Positions 1-9,089 are shown, numbered from the stretch's first letter. The stretch: DNA of 35,864 nucleotides from Nostoc sp. LPT (GCF_017115165.1 NZ_JABXKF010000083.1:1-35864); one strand, 5' to 3'. Notes: generated by a model from the sequence alone, not told the origin. Numbers and translations: made by a program.

Positions 1-156
1 ACTCCGCCTCCAAATCATTTTCAGTCGGGGTTTAAATGGAACGTAGTTGCCACAACGCTCTTAACCCGCGCATCGCCCTTGGCGTCTCCCCGCAGGAGTT
101 GGCACTTCTCAACTCTTAGAGACGCACTCGCGTTCGTCTGAAATGTCTAAAATGTT

Positions 157-184
157 TGAATGCGTGAATGCGTGAATGCGTGAA
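157..184. repeat. 8-bp tandem repeat TGAATGCG x3
   Basis: Three perfect head-to-tail copies of TGAATGCG (157-164, 165-172, 173-180) are followed by a degenerate partial copy. This resembles the short tandem repeats common between genes in filamentous cyanobacteria, although the unit here is 8 bp rather than the usual 7. Confidence 0.75.
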
Positions 185-574
185 TTGTTAAGTGTGTTTT
201 ATGCCCCCAATAAAAATTAAATTAGCTGAAATTATATGGATTAATTACACTACCATTTGAAGGTTAATCCAATCAAAATATTGCCGGATAATATTGTGTC
301 CGACTAAAGACTTATCATTTAGCTCACAGAGGACAGGGGGGCAGGGAGCAGGGTGAAAGAGGCTTTTGGGGTTTTTCCACAGATGCGGTAATTATAAGTA
401 ATTAACCGGACTTGAGATAACTTGCCTCTTCTAATATTTGTATACTCCCAACGGTAGATATATTGATAGACTGGAATAACTAAATTCTATTTTTGTATCA
501 TTCTATAGATAGTAGAAATAACTATTTTACAAAGTTATTATTCAACCTATTAATGCCTGAAAAACGTGTATGCA

Positions 575-604
575 CCCTGGAATTATAACCCAGGGTCTTT
601 TTTA
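575..604 (+). terminator. Intrinsic terminator-like hairpin
   Basis: Stem CCCTGG (575-580) pairs with CCAGGG (590-595) around a 9-nt loop and is followed directly by TCTTTTTTAT. This is a plus-strand Rho-independent terminator shape. No plus-strand gene precedes it in the window, so it ends either a transcript entering from the left or an unannotated RNA. Confidence 0.5.
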
Positions 605-643
605 TAAAAATTTAGATACTCATAGTTTTTTGATCCTTGACTA

Positions 644-688
644 CTGTCCATGTCCACCCTCAACTCTTAATAGAGTGGACATGGACAG
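644..688. repeat. 14-bp perfect inverted repeat at TpsB 3' end
   Basis: CTGTCCATGTCCAC (644-657) is perfectly complementary to 675-688 across a 17-nt loop. It starts 3 bp beyond the stop codon of the TpsB-like gene, so that mRNA would end in a strong stem-loop. No T-tract follows directly on the minus strand, so it may be a 3'-end stabiliser or processed terminator rather than a classical one. Confidence 0.65.
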
Positions 689-691
689 CGG

Positions 692-2494
692 TTAAAAAGG
701 ATTATAGAGTAAACTAAAATATAGACCGTTTTCTTGTAATGTTCTCTCATTTGAGTTAACAGATATTAAAGGAATACCCCAGTCAAGACGAACGGTGAAG
801 CGATCGCCTTGTGCCCAACGCAACCCCAGACCAACAGCAGCTAAAGTATTAGGATCGGGATCGGGATTATTTCTACCATAACTGTTCCAGCCAACACCAA
901 AATCCACAAACGGGACAACTTGTAATGTGCTATTTATCTGGGGTAAGCGCAGAATTGGTACTTGAACTTCCGCAGAAACAAAAGTACCATTATCCGTCAG
1001 CAGATAATCTTGACGGTAGCCGCGAATGCTATCCTGCCCACCTAAGCCAAATTGCTCTATAGGCAAAAGTGTTCTAGATGCAAGTTGCGTATTTAAACGA
1101 AGTAATAGTAAGGTTTCAGGAGCTAAAAGGCGTGCCCACTGCGCTTGCCCTTGCCAAGCAAAAAAACGGCTATCAGGAGCATCTTGATTAACCGTGGCAT
1201 TCAAGACATCTATGCCCAAACTGAATTGAGAGCGTAGGGCGATGACTTCCCGACTGTTACGATTCGTCCATTCTTGAAAAAATCGTAACGCAGATACCCT
1301 AGTGCGTCCCTGTTCATCAGCACCAGGCGAAAGTTCAGAGGCGGGAAGCCCTTCTCTCTGTAACAAGGACGAGATATCACTTTCTCGTCGGGAAGCTGTT
1401 AACCCCAGAGCGAATTCTTGTGTAGGAGTTTGGATTATTGGCTGGCGGAATGTCAATTCGTAGTAGCGAGATGCCGATTCGATATCTAAAATAGCGAAAT
1501 CAGGCTCAATAACATTACTCGACGTAACACCATAGTTTAAGCTAAGAGTTCCATTGCGGGGATTAAGAGGCAATGTGTAGCTGGCATCAAATGAGTTGCT
1601 ACCATCAGTATTGGTGTAGCCTAAACTCAGATCATCTCCCAATCCGAGTAAGTTGGCTTCATTCAATCTTAACCCGCGTCGGAAACTGCCAACACTGGGC
1701 GATCGCCCATTATCAAGAACTATTTGCCCACTAAAGGTTTTTGCCTCACTGATTTTAACTTCCAAAAGACTCGTACCCGGTTGCGATCCTGCTGAGAGTT
1801 CAGCAGTCACGTTTTTAATCAAAGGATTAAGTTGCAAAAGTTGCAGTGCCTCTAGTAGACGCTGGCGATTCAGAGGTGGTGATGTCGCGATTGCTAGTCG
1901 GCTGCGGACATAATTCGGATTCAACCGCCGAGTCCCAGTTACCTGGATATCTTCTAATTTACCTTCGATTACCTGAATTTTCACAACACCAGATTGGATT
2001 TTTTGGGGTGGAATCAAAGCACCAGAAGTAATGTAACCATTTTTGACGTATAGCTCAGTGATTTTAGAACGTGCTTGAAACAATTCAGTCTGTGAGATTG
2101 GGCGTTTGGTAAATTCAGCAGTGGCTTGGGCTAACTGTTGGGCACTGAAGACTGTACTACCAATAACTTCAAACCGCTCAACAACAATAGTTTGAGGAAA
2201 GTTGCCAGAGGGTGGTTCCTCAAGTGTGGGAGTTGGGGCAGAGGGTGGAAATAGTTCTGCTGGTGGGGGGAGTGGCTGTGGCACTTCAGGTGAGGGAGGT
2301 GGTGAAGGTGTGATGGGTGGTTGGATATCCTGTGGTGGTGGAATTTGTTGTGATAGGATGAAATTACTAGTTGGTAATTTTGTTGTCTCAACAGCCTGAG
2401 CTTTCAGTGGACTTAAAGATGTACTGCCCAGTAATAGAAGCATACTCAGCGGTAAGCAAGACACTATAAGATTCTGAGGGTATTTATCAATCAT
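692..2494 (-). CDS. TpsB/ShlB/FhaC-family outer membrane transporter
   Basis: Two-partner secretion (type Vb) outer-membrane protein of 600 aa that would pass a large TpsA exoprotein through the outer membrane. An N-terminal signal peptide has a hydrophobic core at residues 8-25 and a likely cleavage site after AQA (~34). A proline-rich linker (~50-95) leads to a POTRA domain (~105-180), then a C-terminal 16-strand barrel. The barrel carries the family hallmark IRGY at 490-493 and ends in a terminal Phe (YNPF), as expected of BAM substrates. Length and domain order fit the family. No TpsA (haemagglutination-activity domain) partner lies in the window, so its substrate is unknown; orphan TpsB genes are common in cyanobacteria. 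An Omp85-like role other than secretion cannot be excluded. Confidence 0.9.
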   Translation of the reverse strand: MIDKYPQNLIVSCLPLSMLLLLGSTSLSPLKAQAVETTKLPTSNFILSQQIPPPQDIQPPITPSPPPSPEVPQPLPPPAELFPPSAPTPTLEEPPSGNFPQTIVVERFEVIGSTVFSAQQLAQATAEFTKRPISQTELFQARSKITELYVKNGYITSGALIPPQKIQSGVVKIQVIEGKLEDIQVTGTRRLNPNYVRSRLAIATSPPLNRQRLLEALQLLQLNPLIKNVTAELSAGSQPGTSLLEVKISEAKTFSGQIVLDNGRSPSVGSFRRGLRLNEANLLGLGDDLSLGYTNTDGSNSFDASYTLPLNPRNGTLSLNYGVTSSNVIEPDFAILDIESASRYYELTFRQPIIQTPTQEFALGLTASRRESDISSLLQREGLPASELSPGADEQGRTRVSALRFFQEWTNRNSREVIALRSQFSLGIDVLNATVNQDAPDSRFFAWQGQAQWARLLAPETLLLLRLNTQLASRTLLPIEQFGLGGQDSIRGYRQDYLLTDNGTFVSAEVQVPILRLPQINSTLQVVPFVDFGVGWNSYGRNNPDPDPNTLAAVGLGLRWAQGDRFTVRLDWGIPLISVNSNERTLQENGLYFSLLYNPF

Positions 2495-2913
2495 TGCACT
2501 GGACTATTTTTTGTTAGTAACTATGGGATTATACGGGGACTGCTTTAGATGTGAATCTTACTTCATCTTTTGTCGCTAAAGTTGATATTTTGAGCAAATC
2601 TCAATTTAAAAGCTAAATCATCTGGTTATTGCAGACTTAAAAGTATCAATGGGATACAGCAGTTTTCTTTTGCATGAAGTACAAAGCTACGCATTTTGAC
2701 GCAAAAAGTAAAAACTCTTTATATCTGATGCGTGAGTCTTGCATTTTATACCTCAGTTACTTGCAAACTCCTGTATCTTGTGAAAGCAATTATGCATTGC
2801 CCAAAATCCTTGCTAGGTAAAATTCATGTAGTCAAAGGTTTCCCGTTAGCGTAGCGTCTTTGTTAAGAGAAGGGTATTGTGCCTACGTCATTTTCAGTCC
2901 TATATCTCATTCT
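2495..2913. other. Intergenic, ~420 bp
   Basis: This lies between the end of the SWIM gene and the start of the TpsB gene, both on the minus strand, so it should hold the TpsB promoter. No clear promoter was identified. A short dispersed cyanobacterial repeat (GTTAGCGTAGCGTC, ~2845-2860) is visible. No gene was seen. Confidence 0.4.
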
Positions 2914-3165
2914 TCACTCCATACCGCTTTCTTTAAACATTCCCATCAATTTACGTTTCCGAGCGTGGGTTTGCATCAAGTTTTCCCGATAGCTTAACCA
3001 GTCAGCTTTCTTCCCAGATTCCAGGTAGGCATTACGCGCCTTTTTCAACCATTCAACCGCGTAATAGTAGTATTCGGCTTTACCTGCATCCATAATCTTT
3101 TCGGCACGGCGACGAGCATTGGCAATCACCCAACCAGGATTATCAGGGATAGCAGCATCCATAAC
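2914..3165 (-). pseudogene. Detached C-terminal part of SWIM zinc-finger gene
   Basis: This 82-residue open stretch lies in the same frame as the SWIM protein gene upstream, separated from it only by a TGA stop (3168-3166) and one Val codon. Its sequence (WVIANARRRAEKIMDAGK..., YYYYAVEWLKKAR, HARKRKLM) is the conserved helical C-terminus that intact SWIM zinc-finger family proteins carry, which is why I read it as a severed tail rather than an independent gene. An internal ATG at 3162 could allow restart, since termination and reinitiation would be only 4 nt apart, so a separate C-terminal polypeptide is possible. A sequencing error at the TGA is the main alternative. Confidence 0.7.
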
Positions 3166-4689
3166 TCAGTGAATTAACTCTGAGCGATCAGAACTTAGTT
3201 CACTAGCGATCGCAATTGCATCATCAATTAGCCCCTCATGCAAGAATATATCCACCTTGGCTGATTCTGTTCCCCAACCACTATCAGTACGGACAATTCT
3301 CAGCAGGTCTGTTTTGACACTTTCCCAGTTTTCCCCAGCCAATTCTGCCATTTTTTGATAGTCCACAAAGGAGGGCTTTACTTGAAAAGCCGCCTTGATT
3401 GCTAATAAAGCAGCTTTACTATTACCCAACTCACTAGCTAAATCACTTGTCCAAATTCCCAGTTCATACTGACAATTACCTGGTAAATTTAATCCACTCT
3501 CGGCTATATCTAGTGCTTGCTGTAATGCCCCCTGAACGCTGAGTGTTTTCGCTAGGGCAAAGGCTTCTTCCATTGAGTTCATCTGGGTTTGAGCAGCATC
3601 AATTGCTTCTTCCACCCTGCCTAAACGCCCCAACATTGTCAGATATTGCTGAGTCTGCCCTTCCGCTTCTGCTAAATACAGGTATTCTTGATAACGTTCT
3701 TGACGTTCGAGAATTTTCAGGCGAATTAATGCCAAATCATCAGCATAATCTGGCACGTCTTCTTCCCAAGCTCCCCTTTCAGTAATGTTACCTTGGAGAA
3801 CTTGTAGTAATGGTGGATAATCCCAACCTTGGCGTAAAGCTTCCATAACTAGACCAAAATCAGCATTCCACTCATCTTGCCAAGCTTCTAAATTTATTTG
3901 AATATCAACTTTTTCTTCTGGAGTAAGTTCGGCGATCAGAATTGCTTCACACCAAGCATTATTTAATTCCCCAACAACTTCATCATTTTCAGCGCCGTAT
4001 TCGGCAACATCATCCCAATTTTCGGCACAGGTAGAGGTAATCGCTGACAAAATAGCGATCGCATTTTCACCTTCTCCCCGTTCGCTAAAATCAACCGCAG
4101 TTTGCACTACACTCAGCAAATCTTCGCCAATCGGGTCTTCTTCGTACCCCTCCTCAAAGTAGCGCACGGTATCCTTGAGAATCTGCCGTACTTGCCGCCG
4201 AAAGGGAGCGGGATCGAGAGTATTGCGGCGCACGAATTTTATGGTTGTTTGGTTGTCAGCAGGATTCGTCATCCAACTTACATGGCGGTCAATCGCCTCA
4301 ATTAGGGGGGGGTATTCTGCTACCAACTCTTGCAGCAGCCTTTGAGTTTCGATATGATCCAGGCGATTTAGTAGTTCTTCAAGAGTGGGGCGCTGCTCAA
4401 TATTTTCTGAGTTACGCGCACAAACGAGCATTGTCGCTACAATGTGTTTGCACCACCCTTCATAGTCGTAGGCACAGGTGCATTTTACTGAGGTTAACCC
4501 ACTGCTATCGAAATTCAGGTTGACATGATAAGGTCTAGCTTCGGTGCCTACAACATCTGCCTGAAGCAGATGACCACGTTGGATAACAGCATTAACAGCA
4601 CCAGCGTTATAATATGCCTCGCCCCGCTGGAAAGATTTGGCGTTGGCATGACGGTGGATAGTAAATTCACTAATTTGGGGAATAGACAT
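3166..4689 (-). CDS. SWIM zinc-finger protein, truncated by in-frame TGA
   Basis: SWIM-domain protein, probably nucleic-acid or protein binding; its function in cyanobacteria is undefined. The zinc motif CxCx7CxH is intact (CTCAYDYEGWCKH, about residues 70-82 from this start), followed by a long TPR-like alpha-helical region. I chose the ATG at 4689 (MSIPQISEFTIHR) over the upstream TTG at 4722 because family members begin near this motif and the extra 11 codons cross a HIP1 site. The frame ends at TGA (3168-3166) after ...RSELIH, but continues in the same frame with the conserved family C-terminus, so one nonsense change (for example CGA to TGA) would explain the break. The product lacks about 84 residues of the usual length and may or may not be functional. 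Confidence 0.8.
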   Translation of the reverse strand: MSIPQISEFTIHRHANAKSFQRGEAYYNAGAVNAVIQRGHLLQADVVGTEARPYHVNLNFDSSGLTSVKCTCAYDYEGWCKHIVATMLVCARNSENIEQRPTLEELLNRLDHIETQRLLQELVAEYPPLIEAIDRHVSWMTNPADNQTTIKFVRRNTLDPAPFRRQVRQILKDTVRYFEEGYEEDPIGEDLLSVVQTAVDFSERGEGENAIAILSAITSTCAENWDDVAEYGAENDEVVGELNNAWCEAILIAELTPEEKVDIQINLEAWQDEWNADFGLVMEALRQGWDYPPLLQVLQGNITERGAWEEDVPDYADDLALIRLKILERQERYQEYLYLAEAEGQTQQYLTMLGRLGRVEEAIDAAQTQMNSMEEAFALAKTLSVQGALQQALDIAESGLNLPGNCQYELGIWTSDLASELGNSKAALLAIKAAFQVKPSFVDYQKMAELAGENWESVKTDLLRIVRTDSGWGTESAKVDIFLHEGLIDDAIAIASELSSDRSELIH

Positions 4690-5159
4690 CGAGCGATCGC
4701 CTGCGTAAATCTTCTGGATCAATCTTAAATCCAGCTTAGTGTTACGCTAACGCGCTGTAAAGAAAAAGGTGTGGAGAGTGGGGAATCTGGGGCCTCCTTT
4801 GAGGATAAGGGGTAATGGGAGTCTAGATGAGACTGCAATTTCTATTTATTAACTAGCTCAGAACTGAAATCAGCTTGATTACCTGTAAATACTCACTTAA
4901 TTTCTTGTCGCTTTTGTAGGAAAACCAACCCATATAATGAAAATATCCATATTTTCGCCAGAAGTGAGTGAATCATAATTTGAGTTAGCAATACCCGAAC
5001 CTGAAATCAGTGAACAGTCAACAGTAAACAGTCAGGGTAATGTAAGGTGAGGGATTTAGAGGTCAGCGATAAAACTGATAACTGATAACTGTTAAAAGGG
5101 TTGCGCTGATTGTCGAGTCAAGTTGAGAATAAATAGGCGAAGCACACGGGGAAACTAAC
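4690..5159. other. Divergent intergenic, ~470 bp, with short repeats
   Basis: This region separates the divergent SWIM gene (-) and lpdA (+), so it should carry both promoters. Short tandem repeats are visible: AACAGT-type units around 5011-5032 and TAACTGA-type 7-mers around 5073-5093. No gene was seen. Confidence 0.5.
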
Positions 5160-6590
5160 GTGAGTCAAGGATATGATTACGATTTAGTAATTATCGGCGC
5201 TGGTGTAGGCGGACATGGCGCAGCCTTACACGCCGTAAGTTGTGGTTTGAAAACAGCAATTATTGAAGCTGTTGATATGGGAGGAACCTGTGTTAATCGG
5301 GGCTGTATTCCTTCTAAAGCGCTGCTGGCAGCATCTGGACGTGTGCGGGAGTTACGCAATGCCCACCACCTCAAGTCACTGGGAATTCAAATTGGTAGCG
5401 TGGAATTCGATCGCCAAGCGATCGCTAATCATGCTAATGATCTCGTCTCAAAAATTCAAGGCGACTTAACCAACAGCCTCAAACGTCTAGGAGTCGATAT
5501 CATCAGGGGTTGGGGAAAAATCGCTGGGACGCAAAAAGTCTCTATTACCGGAGACGGTGGTGAAAAAACCATCACAGCCAAAGACATCATCCTTTCGCCA
5601 GGTTCAATTCCTTTTGTGCCTCCAGGAATTGAAATAGACGGCAAAACTGTCTTTACCAGCGACCAAGGTGTGAAGTTGGAATCACTACCAGAGTGGGTAG
5701 CAATTATTGGCAGTGGTTACATAGGCTTGGAATTTTCGGATATTTACTCAGCTTTGGGTTGTGAAATCACCTTAATTGAAGCCCTCGATCAGTTAATGCC
5801 AGGATTTGACCGTGACATTGCCAAACTTGCTGAACGGGTACTAATTACTCCCCGCGATATTGAAACAAAAGTGGGGATATACGCCAAAAAAGTCATTCCC
5901 GGTTCACCTGTGGTGATTGAGTTAGCAGATTTCAAAACCAAGGAAGATGTAGATGTCATCGAAGTAGATGCCTGCTTGGTGGCTACGGGACGCATCCCGG
6001 CGACCAAAAATCTTGGTTTAGAGTCAGTGGGTGTAGAACTTGATCGGCGAAATTTTATCCCAGTAGATGATCGCATGGCAGTGCTATCAGCAGGTGAAGT
6101 CGTGCCGCATCTGTGGGCAATCGGCGACGCTAATGGGAAGATAATGTTAGCACATGCAGCTTCTGCTCAAGGCATCATCGCGGTAGAAAATATAGTTGGG
6201 AGGGAGAGAATAGTAGACTATCGCAGTATCCCCGCAGCGGCGTTTACCCACCCAGAAGTCAGCTATGTAGGCTTAACTGAAACAGCAGCTAAGGAGTTGG
6301 GACAAACCGAAGGGTTTGAAATCGCCACAAGTCGGAGTTACTTCAAAGGAAATTCCAAAGCGTTGGCAGAAAATGAAGCCGACGGTATTGCCAAGGTGAT
6401 ATATCGCAAAGACACTGGAGAAGTCTTGGGTGTTCACATTTTCGGACTGCACGCCTCAGACTTAATTCATGAAGCGTCAGCAGCGATCGCAAACCGTCAA
6501 TCTGTCCAAAGTCTCGCACATCTAGTTCACGCCCACCCGACACTCTCGGAAGTCTTGGACGAAGCTTATAAACGAGCGATCGCAATTTAG
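5160..6590 (+). CDS. lpdA: Dihydrolipoamide dehydrogenase (E3)
   Basis: FAD-dependent E3 subunit of 2-oxoacid dehydrogenase complexes and the glycine cleavage system; it reoxidises dihydrolipoamide with NAD+. 476 aa, full length. The FAD-binding GAGVGG lies at 13-18, the redox-active disulfide in GGTCVNRGC (Cys44, Cys49), a second dinucleotide-binding GSGYIGLE around 183-190, and the C-terminal dimer-interface HPTLSE (His459, Glu464) that completes the active site of the partner subunit. It starts at GTG, with a weak G-rich element upstream; this start gives the usual N-terminus just before the FAD motif. trpC follows 104 bp downstream on the same strand, separated by a strong hairpin and a repeat array, so co-transcription is uncertain. 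Confidence 0.96.
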   Translation: MSQGYDYDLVIIGAGVGGHGAALHAVSCGLKTAIIEAVDMGGTCVNRGCIPSKALLAASGRVRELRNAHHLKSLGIQIGSVEFDRQAIANHANDLVSKIQGDLTNSLKRLGVDIIRGWGKIAGTQKVSITGDGGEKTITAKDIILSPGSIPFVPPGIEIDGKTVFTSDQGVKLESLPEWVAIIGSGYIGLEFSDIYSALGCEITLIEALDQLMPGFDRDIAKLAERVLITPRDIETKVGIYAKKVIPGSPVVIELADFKTKEDVDVIEVDACLVATGRIPATKNLGLESVGVELDRRNFIPVDDRMAVLSAGEVVPHLWAIGDANGKIMLAHAASAQGIIAVENIVGRERIVDYRSIPAAAFTHPEVSYVGLTETAAKELGQTEGFEIATSRSYFKGNSKALAENEADGIAKVIYRKDTGEVLGVHIFGLHASDLIHEASAAIANRQSVQSLAHLVHAHPTLSEVLDEAYKRAIAI

Positions 6591-6603
6591 TTATTTGTTG
6601 TTT

Positions 6604-6640
6604 GTCATTTGTCCTTTGCTAATAAACAAGGACAAATGAC
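6604..6640 (+). terminator. 13-bp inverted repeat between lpdA and trpC
   Basis: GTCATTTGTCCTT (6604-6616) pairs perfectly with 6628-6640 across an 11-nt loop, starting 13 bp after the lpdA stop. It lacks a following T-tract, so it may attenuate or stabilise rather than terminate. The TTTGT-rich sequence around it looks repeat-derived. Confidence 0.45.
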
Positions 6641-6650
6641 TACCGATCGA

Positions 6651-6692
6651 TGACTAGTGACTAATGACCAATGACCAATGACTAATGACTAA
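6651..6692. repeat. STRR heptamer array (TGACYAR x6) abutting trpC
   Basis: Six uninterrupted 7-bp units: TGACTAG, TGACTAA, TGACCAA, TGACCAA, TGACTAA, TGACTAA. This is the classic cyanobacterial short tandem heptamer repeat. It ends only 2 nt before the trpC ATG and occupies the whole ribosome-binding region. Confidence 0.9.
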
Positions 6693-6694
6693 TT

Positions 6695-7585
6695 ATGCAA
6701 ATCCGTCGCCGTTCACCTAACCCAGTTATTGCCGTGTCTATATTACGTTATCAGGCTGCCGTACCTGATGCTGCGCCAAACAACATTTTGGAAGAAATTG
6801 TCTGGCAGAAAGAAGTAGAATATGACCAAATGCGGGAAAAGGTTCCCTTACAGCAATTGCTTAAGCAGGTACTCACTGCATCGCCAACCCGTGATTTTGT
6901 AGCCGCTTTGCGCCAAGGTAAGACAAAGCCAGCATTGATTGCCGAAGTCAAAAAAGCTTCTCCCAGTAAAGGCGTTTTACGAGCAGATTTTGACCCAGTA
7001 GCGATCGCCCAATCTTATCAGCAAGGTGGTGCTAGTTGTCTTTCTGTACTCACAGATACCAAGTTCTTTCAAGGCAGCTTTGATAACTTAGCCAAGATTC
7101 GCGCTGCCGTAGATTTGCCCCTACTGTGTAAAGAGTTTGTGATTTATGCTTACCAGATATACTTGGCGCGAGTTCAGGGTGCAGATGCTATTTTGTTAAT
7201 TGCAGCTATCCTGAGCGATCAAGATTTGAAATATTTCCTCAAAATTGCTAACAACTTGAAGATGGCAGCCTTGATTGAAGTCCATAGCTTGGCAGAACTT
7301 GACCGTGTGTTAGCCTTAGATGGAGTCTCCTTGATAGGAATAAATAATCGCAATTTGGAAGATTTTTCTGTTGATTTGCAAACTACTTGCCAACTTTTGG
7401 CTGCAAGGGGTAGACAATTGCAAGAGAAAAACATCTTTGTTGTCAGCGAATCAGGACTACACAACCCAGAAGATTTGAGTTTAGTGCTGACAGCAGGTGC
7501 ATCTGCTGTACTCATTGGAGAATCTTTGGTAAAACAACCAGATCCCGGCGCTGCGATCGCCCGTATATTACCGAGGAATTTTTGA
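6695..7585 (+). CDS. trpC: Indole-3-glycerol-phosphate synthase
   Basis: Catalyses ring closure of CdRP to indole-3-glycerol phosphate in tryptophan synthesis (cytosolic TIM barrel). 296 aa with the cyanobacterial N-terminal extension (MQIRRR..., ~30 residues) ahead of the barrel. Expected active-site residues are present: Glu84/Lys86 in [11 protein letters not shown], Lys146 in CKEFV, Glu195 in IEVH, Asn217 in INNRN, Ser251/Ser253 in VSESG. The N-terminus is conserved in cyanobacterial TrpC, so the ATG is trusted although no Shine-Dalgarno precedes it; the leader is a heptamer repeat array. It stands alone, without other trp genes nearby, as is usual in cyanobacteria. Confidence 0.96.
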   Translation: MQIRRRSPNPVIAVSILRYQAAVPDAAPNNILEEIVWQKEVEYDQMREKVPLQQLLKQVLTASPTRDFVAALRQGKTKPALIAEVKKASPSKGVLRADFDPVAIAQSYQQGGASCLSVLTDTKFFQGSFDNLAKIRAAVDLPLLCKEFVIYAYQIYLARVQGADAILLIAAILSDQDLKYFLKIANNLKMAALIEVHSLAELDRVLALDGVSLIGINNRNLEDFSVDLQTTCQLLAARGRQLQEKNIFVVSESGLHNPEDLSLVLTAGASAVLIGESLVKQPDPGAAIARILPRNF

Positions 7586-7826
7586 AAGAAACACCCCACC
7601 TGCCCTACAATGTGCAGGGCTGCACAAAAGAGTTGAACCAATTGGGCACACTATGCGTACACACGCAGCACTTTGCCATCAAATATCATCAATATCTTTG
7701 CCAAATCTTCATTGCTAATTAAATCAAAGCCATAAGTAACTAGTTATTTAGTATGTAACAATTTATTAACAAGAAACAAACTGTGACTAATACAAAATCC
7801 CAAATATGAAATCAAAATTGAACTTC

Positions 7827-8078
7827 ATGGAGCAAATTCCTCTACCTTCGCCTATTCACTACGAACTTATACTTCAACTCTTAGAAAGACAAACTATGTT
7901 AGCAGTAAATGATAACCCAGATTTACGGCATCAGGTGAATCAGCTAATTATTACTCTCCGTAAAGCTGCTGTACAACAAAAGCGACTAGAAGAAATTTGC
8001 GAGTTTTCCTCTGTAACTATCGATCACCGTTGGTCAATCAACCATCATAACGGTAGCAAAGTTGTTGCCCCCGATTGA
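7827..8078 (+). CDS. DUF5340-like small cyanobacterial protein
   Basis: Small soluble protein of unknown function, about 83 aa, apparently restricted to cyanobacteria. The sequence MEQIPLPSPIHYELILQLLE and the helix ending LRKAAVQQKRLEE match what I recall of the DUF5340 family. I prefer the ATG at 7827 because family members begin there; an in-frame ATG at 7806 would add seven residues (MKSKLNF), and neither has a Shine-Dalgarno. It is mostly alpha-helical with no membrane segment, signal peptide or catalytic motif. It lies between trpC and the carbonic anhydrase, 117 bp from the latter. No functional link is implied. Confidence 0.75.
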   Translation: MEQIPLPSPIHYELILQLLERQTMLAVNDNPDLRHQVNQLIITLRKAAVQQKRLEEICEFSSVTIDHRWSINHHNGSKVVAPD

Positions 8079-8195
8079 AAAAAATTGTCATCTTTATAAG
8101 ATTTTAGTTCTGAGAAAGTTCATCTTGATTTAGACAAAACTGTAGATCAGTTAAAATAAAATATTGATGATATTCTCTCTCGAATTTGACGAAAG

Positions 8196-8858
8196 ATGAA
8201 ATACAACAGCATTCATGAACTCCTCAGAAATAATCAGGCTTGGGTTGCCGAAAAGCTAGCTCTAGATCCAACTTACTTTCAAGAATTATCTAGTGGACAA
8301 ACACCACCTTTTCTATACATCGGGTGTTCTGATAGTCGTCTAGCATTAACAAAGTTTACCCGTACAGAACCAGGAGAGTTATTTGTACATCGTAATATTG
8401 CCAATCAAGTCTCTCTAACGGATATAAACTTTTTAGCCATTTTAGAATACGCAATTTTACACCTGAAAGTGGAACACATTATCGTTTGTGGTCACTACGA
8501 TTGCGGAGGAATTAAGACAGCTTTAGAAGGGAGAACTATCGGAATTCTTGATAACTGGGTAAATCCGATTCGGGAACTGTATTTAGAGAAACAAGAAGAA
8601 ATTGATGCCTTGCCAACAAGAGAAGAACGTCTGAATCGCTTGGCAGAAATCAATGTTGTAGCGCAAGTGAAAAATATTTACCAAACTTCCATCATGCGTC
8701 AGGTACTTTATGAGCGAAAAGCGCCTATGGTTCATGGCTGGGTACTAGATATACGCACTGGTTTAATCAAAGATTTAAACGTTTCAACTGTGCAATGGCA
8801 ATTGCACATCTGCCCCTTGCTTCTAGAGTTTAGACTCTATGCCATGTTAAAAAGTTAG
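8196..8858 (+). CDS. Beta-class carbonic anhydrase
   Basis: Zinc enzyme interconverting CO2 and bicarbonate, 220 aa. The beta-class zinc ligands are all visible: Cys44 in GCSDSR (with the Asp46/Arg48 dyad), His100 and Cys103 in CGHYDCGG. Also typical are PGELFVHRNIAN and the late VHGWVLDIRTGLI strand. There is no signal peptide and no long C-terminal extension of the CcaA/IcfA carboxysomal type, so this is a short cytoplasmic-type enzyme rather than the carboxysomal one. GAAAG sits just before the ATG. Its neighbours (DUF5340-like gene upstream, repeat-rich DNA downstream) give no functional clue. Confidence 0.93.
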   Translation: MKYNSIHELLRNNQAWVAEKLALDPTYFQELSSGQTPPFLYIGCSDSRLALTKFTRTEPGELFVHRNIANQVSLTDINFLAILEYAILHLKVEHIIVCGHYDCGGIKTALEGRTIGILDNWVNPIRELYLEKQEEIDALPTREERLNRLAEINVVAQVKNIYQTSIMRQVLYERKAPMVHGWVLDIRTGLIKDLNVSTVQWQLHICPLLLEFRLYAMLKS

Positions 8859-9089
8859 AGTTAATTCGGTATTTTCTGCCACACAAAAGCTTATATTAGA
8901 GACTTGATAAATATTGTTTTTACAATTTTTATTTACTGGGGTTTAGACTAAAAGCGATATGAGAGAACGCAAATTAAATGGAATTAGAGATTAAAATATT
9001 CTCAAGTCAGCTTCAAAGCATCGGCGACCTTTAACAATTATGTAGTATATACGCACTAAAAAATACTACAATAATTATAATCATGGGAA

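Larger units (their letters stand above)
1..691. other. Gene-free left edge with repeats
   Basis: No convincing gene is seen here. The first ~140 bases resemble dispersed cyanobacterial repeat DNA, with a run of self-complementary G+C-rich segments around 70-140. An 8-bp tandem repeat lies at 157-184, a terminator-like hairpin at 575-604, and a long perfect inverted repeat just before the end of the TpsB gene. One frame is open from base 1 to about 140, but it runs through the repeat and has no recognisable protein signature. Confidence 0.5.

Noticed and set aside
1..140. Frame open from the left edge (ends TGA ~139-141), possible C-terminus of an upstream gene
   Set aside because: Runs through a G+C-rich self-complementary repeat, and the translated sequence has no recognisable pattern; too short to judge.
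3166..3168. TGA as a selenocysteine codon in the SWIM gene
   Set aside because: The family has no Cys/Sec at this position, the site is outside the zinc motif, and no selenocysteine machinery is expected in cyanobacteria; nonsense mutation is simpler.
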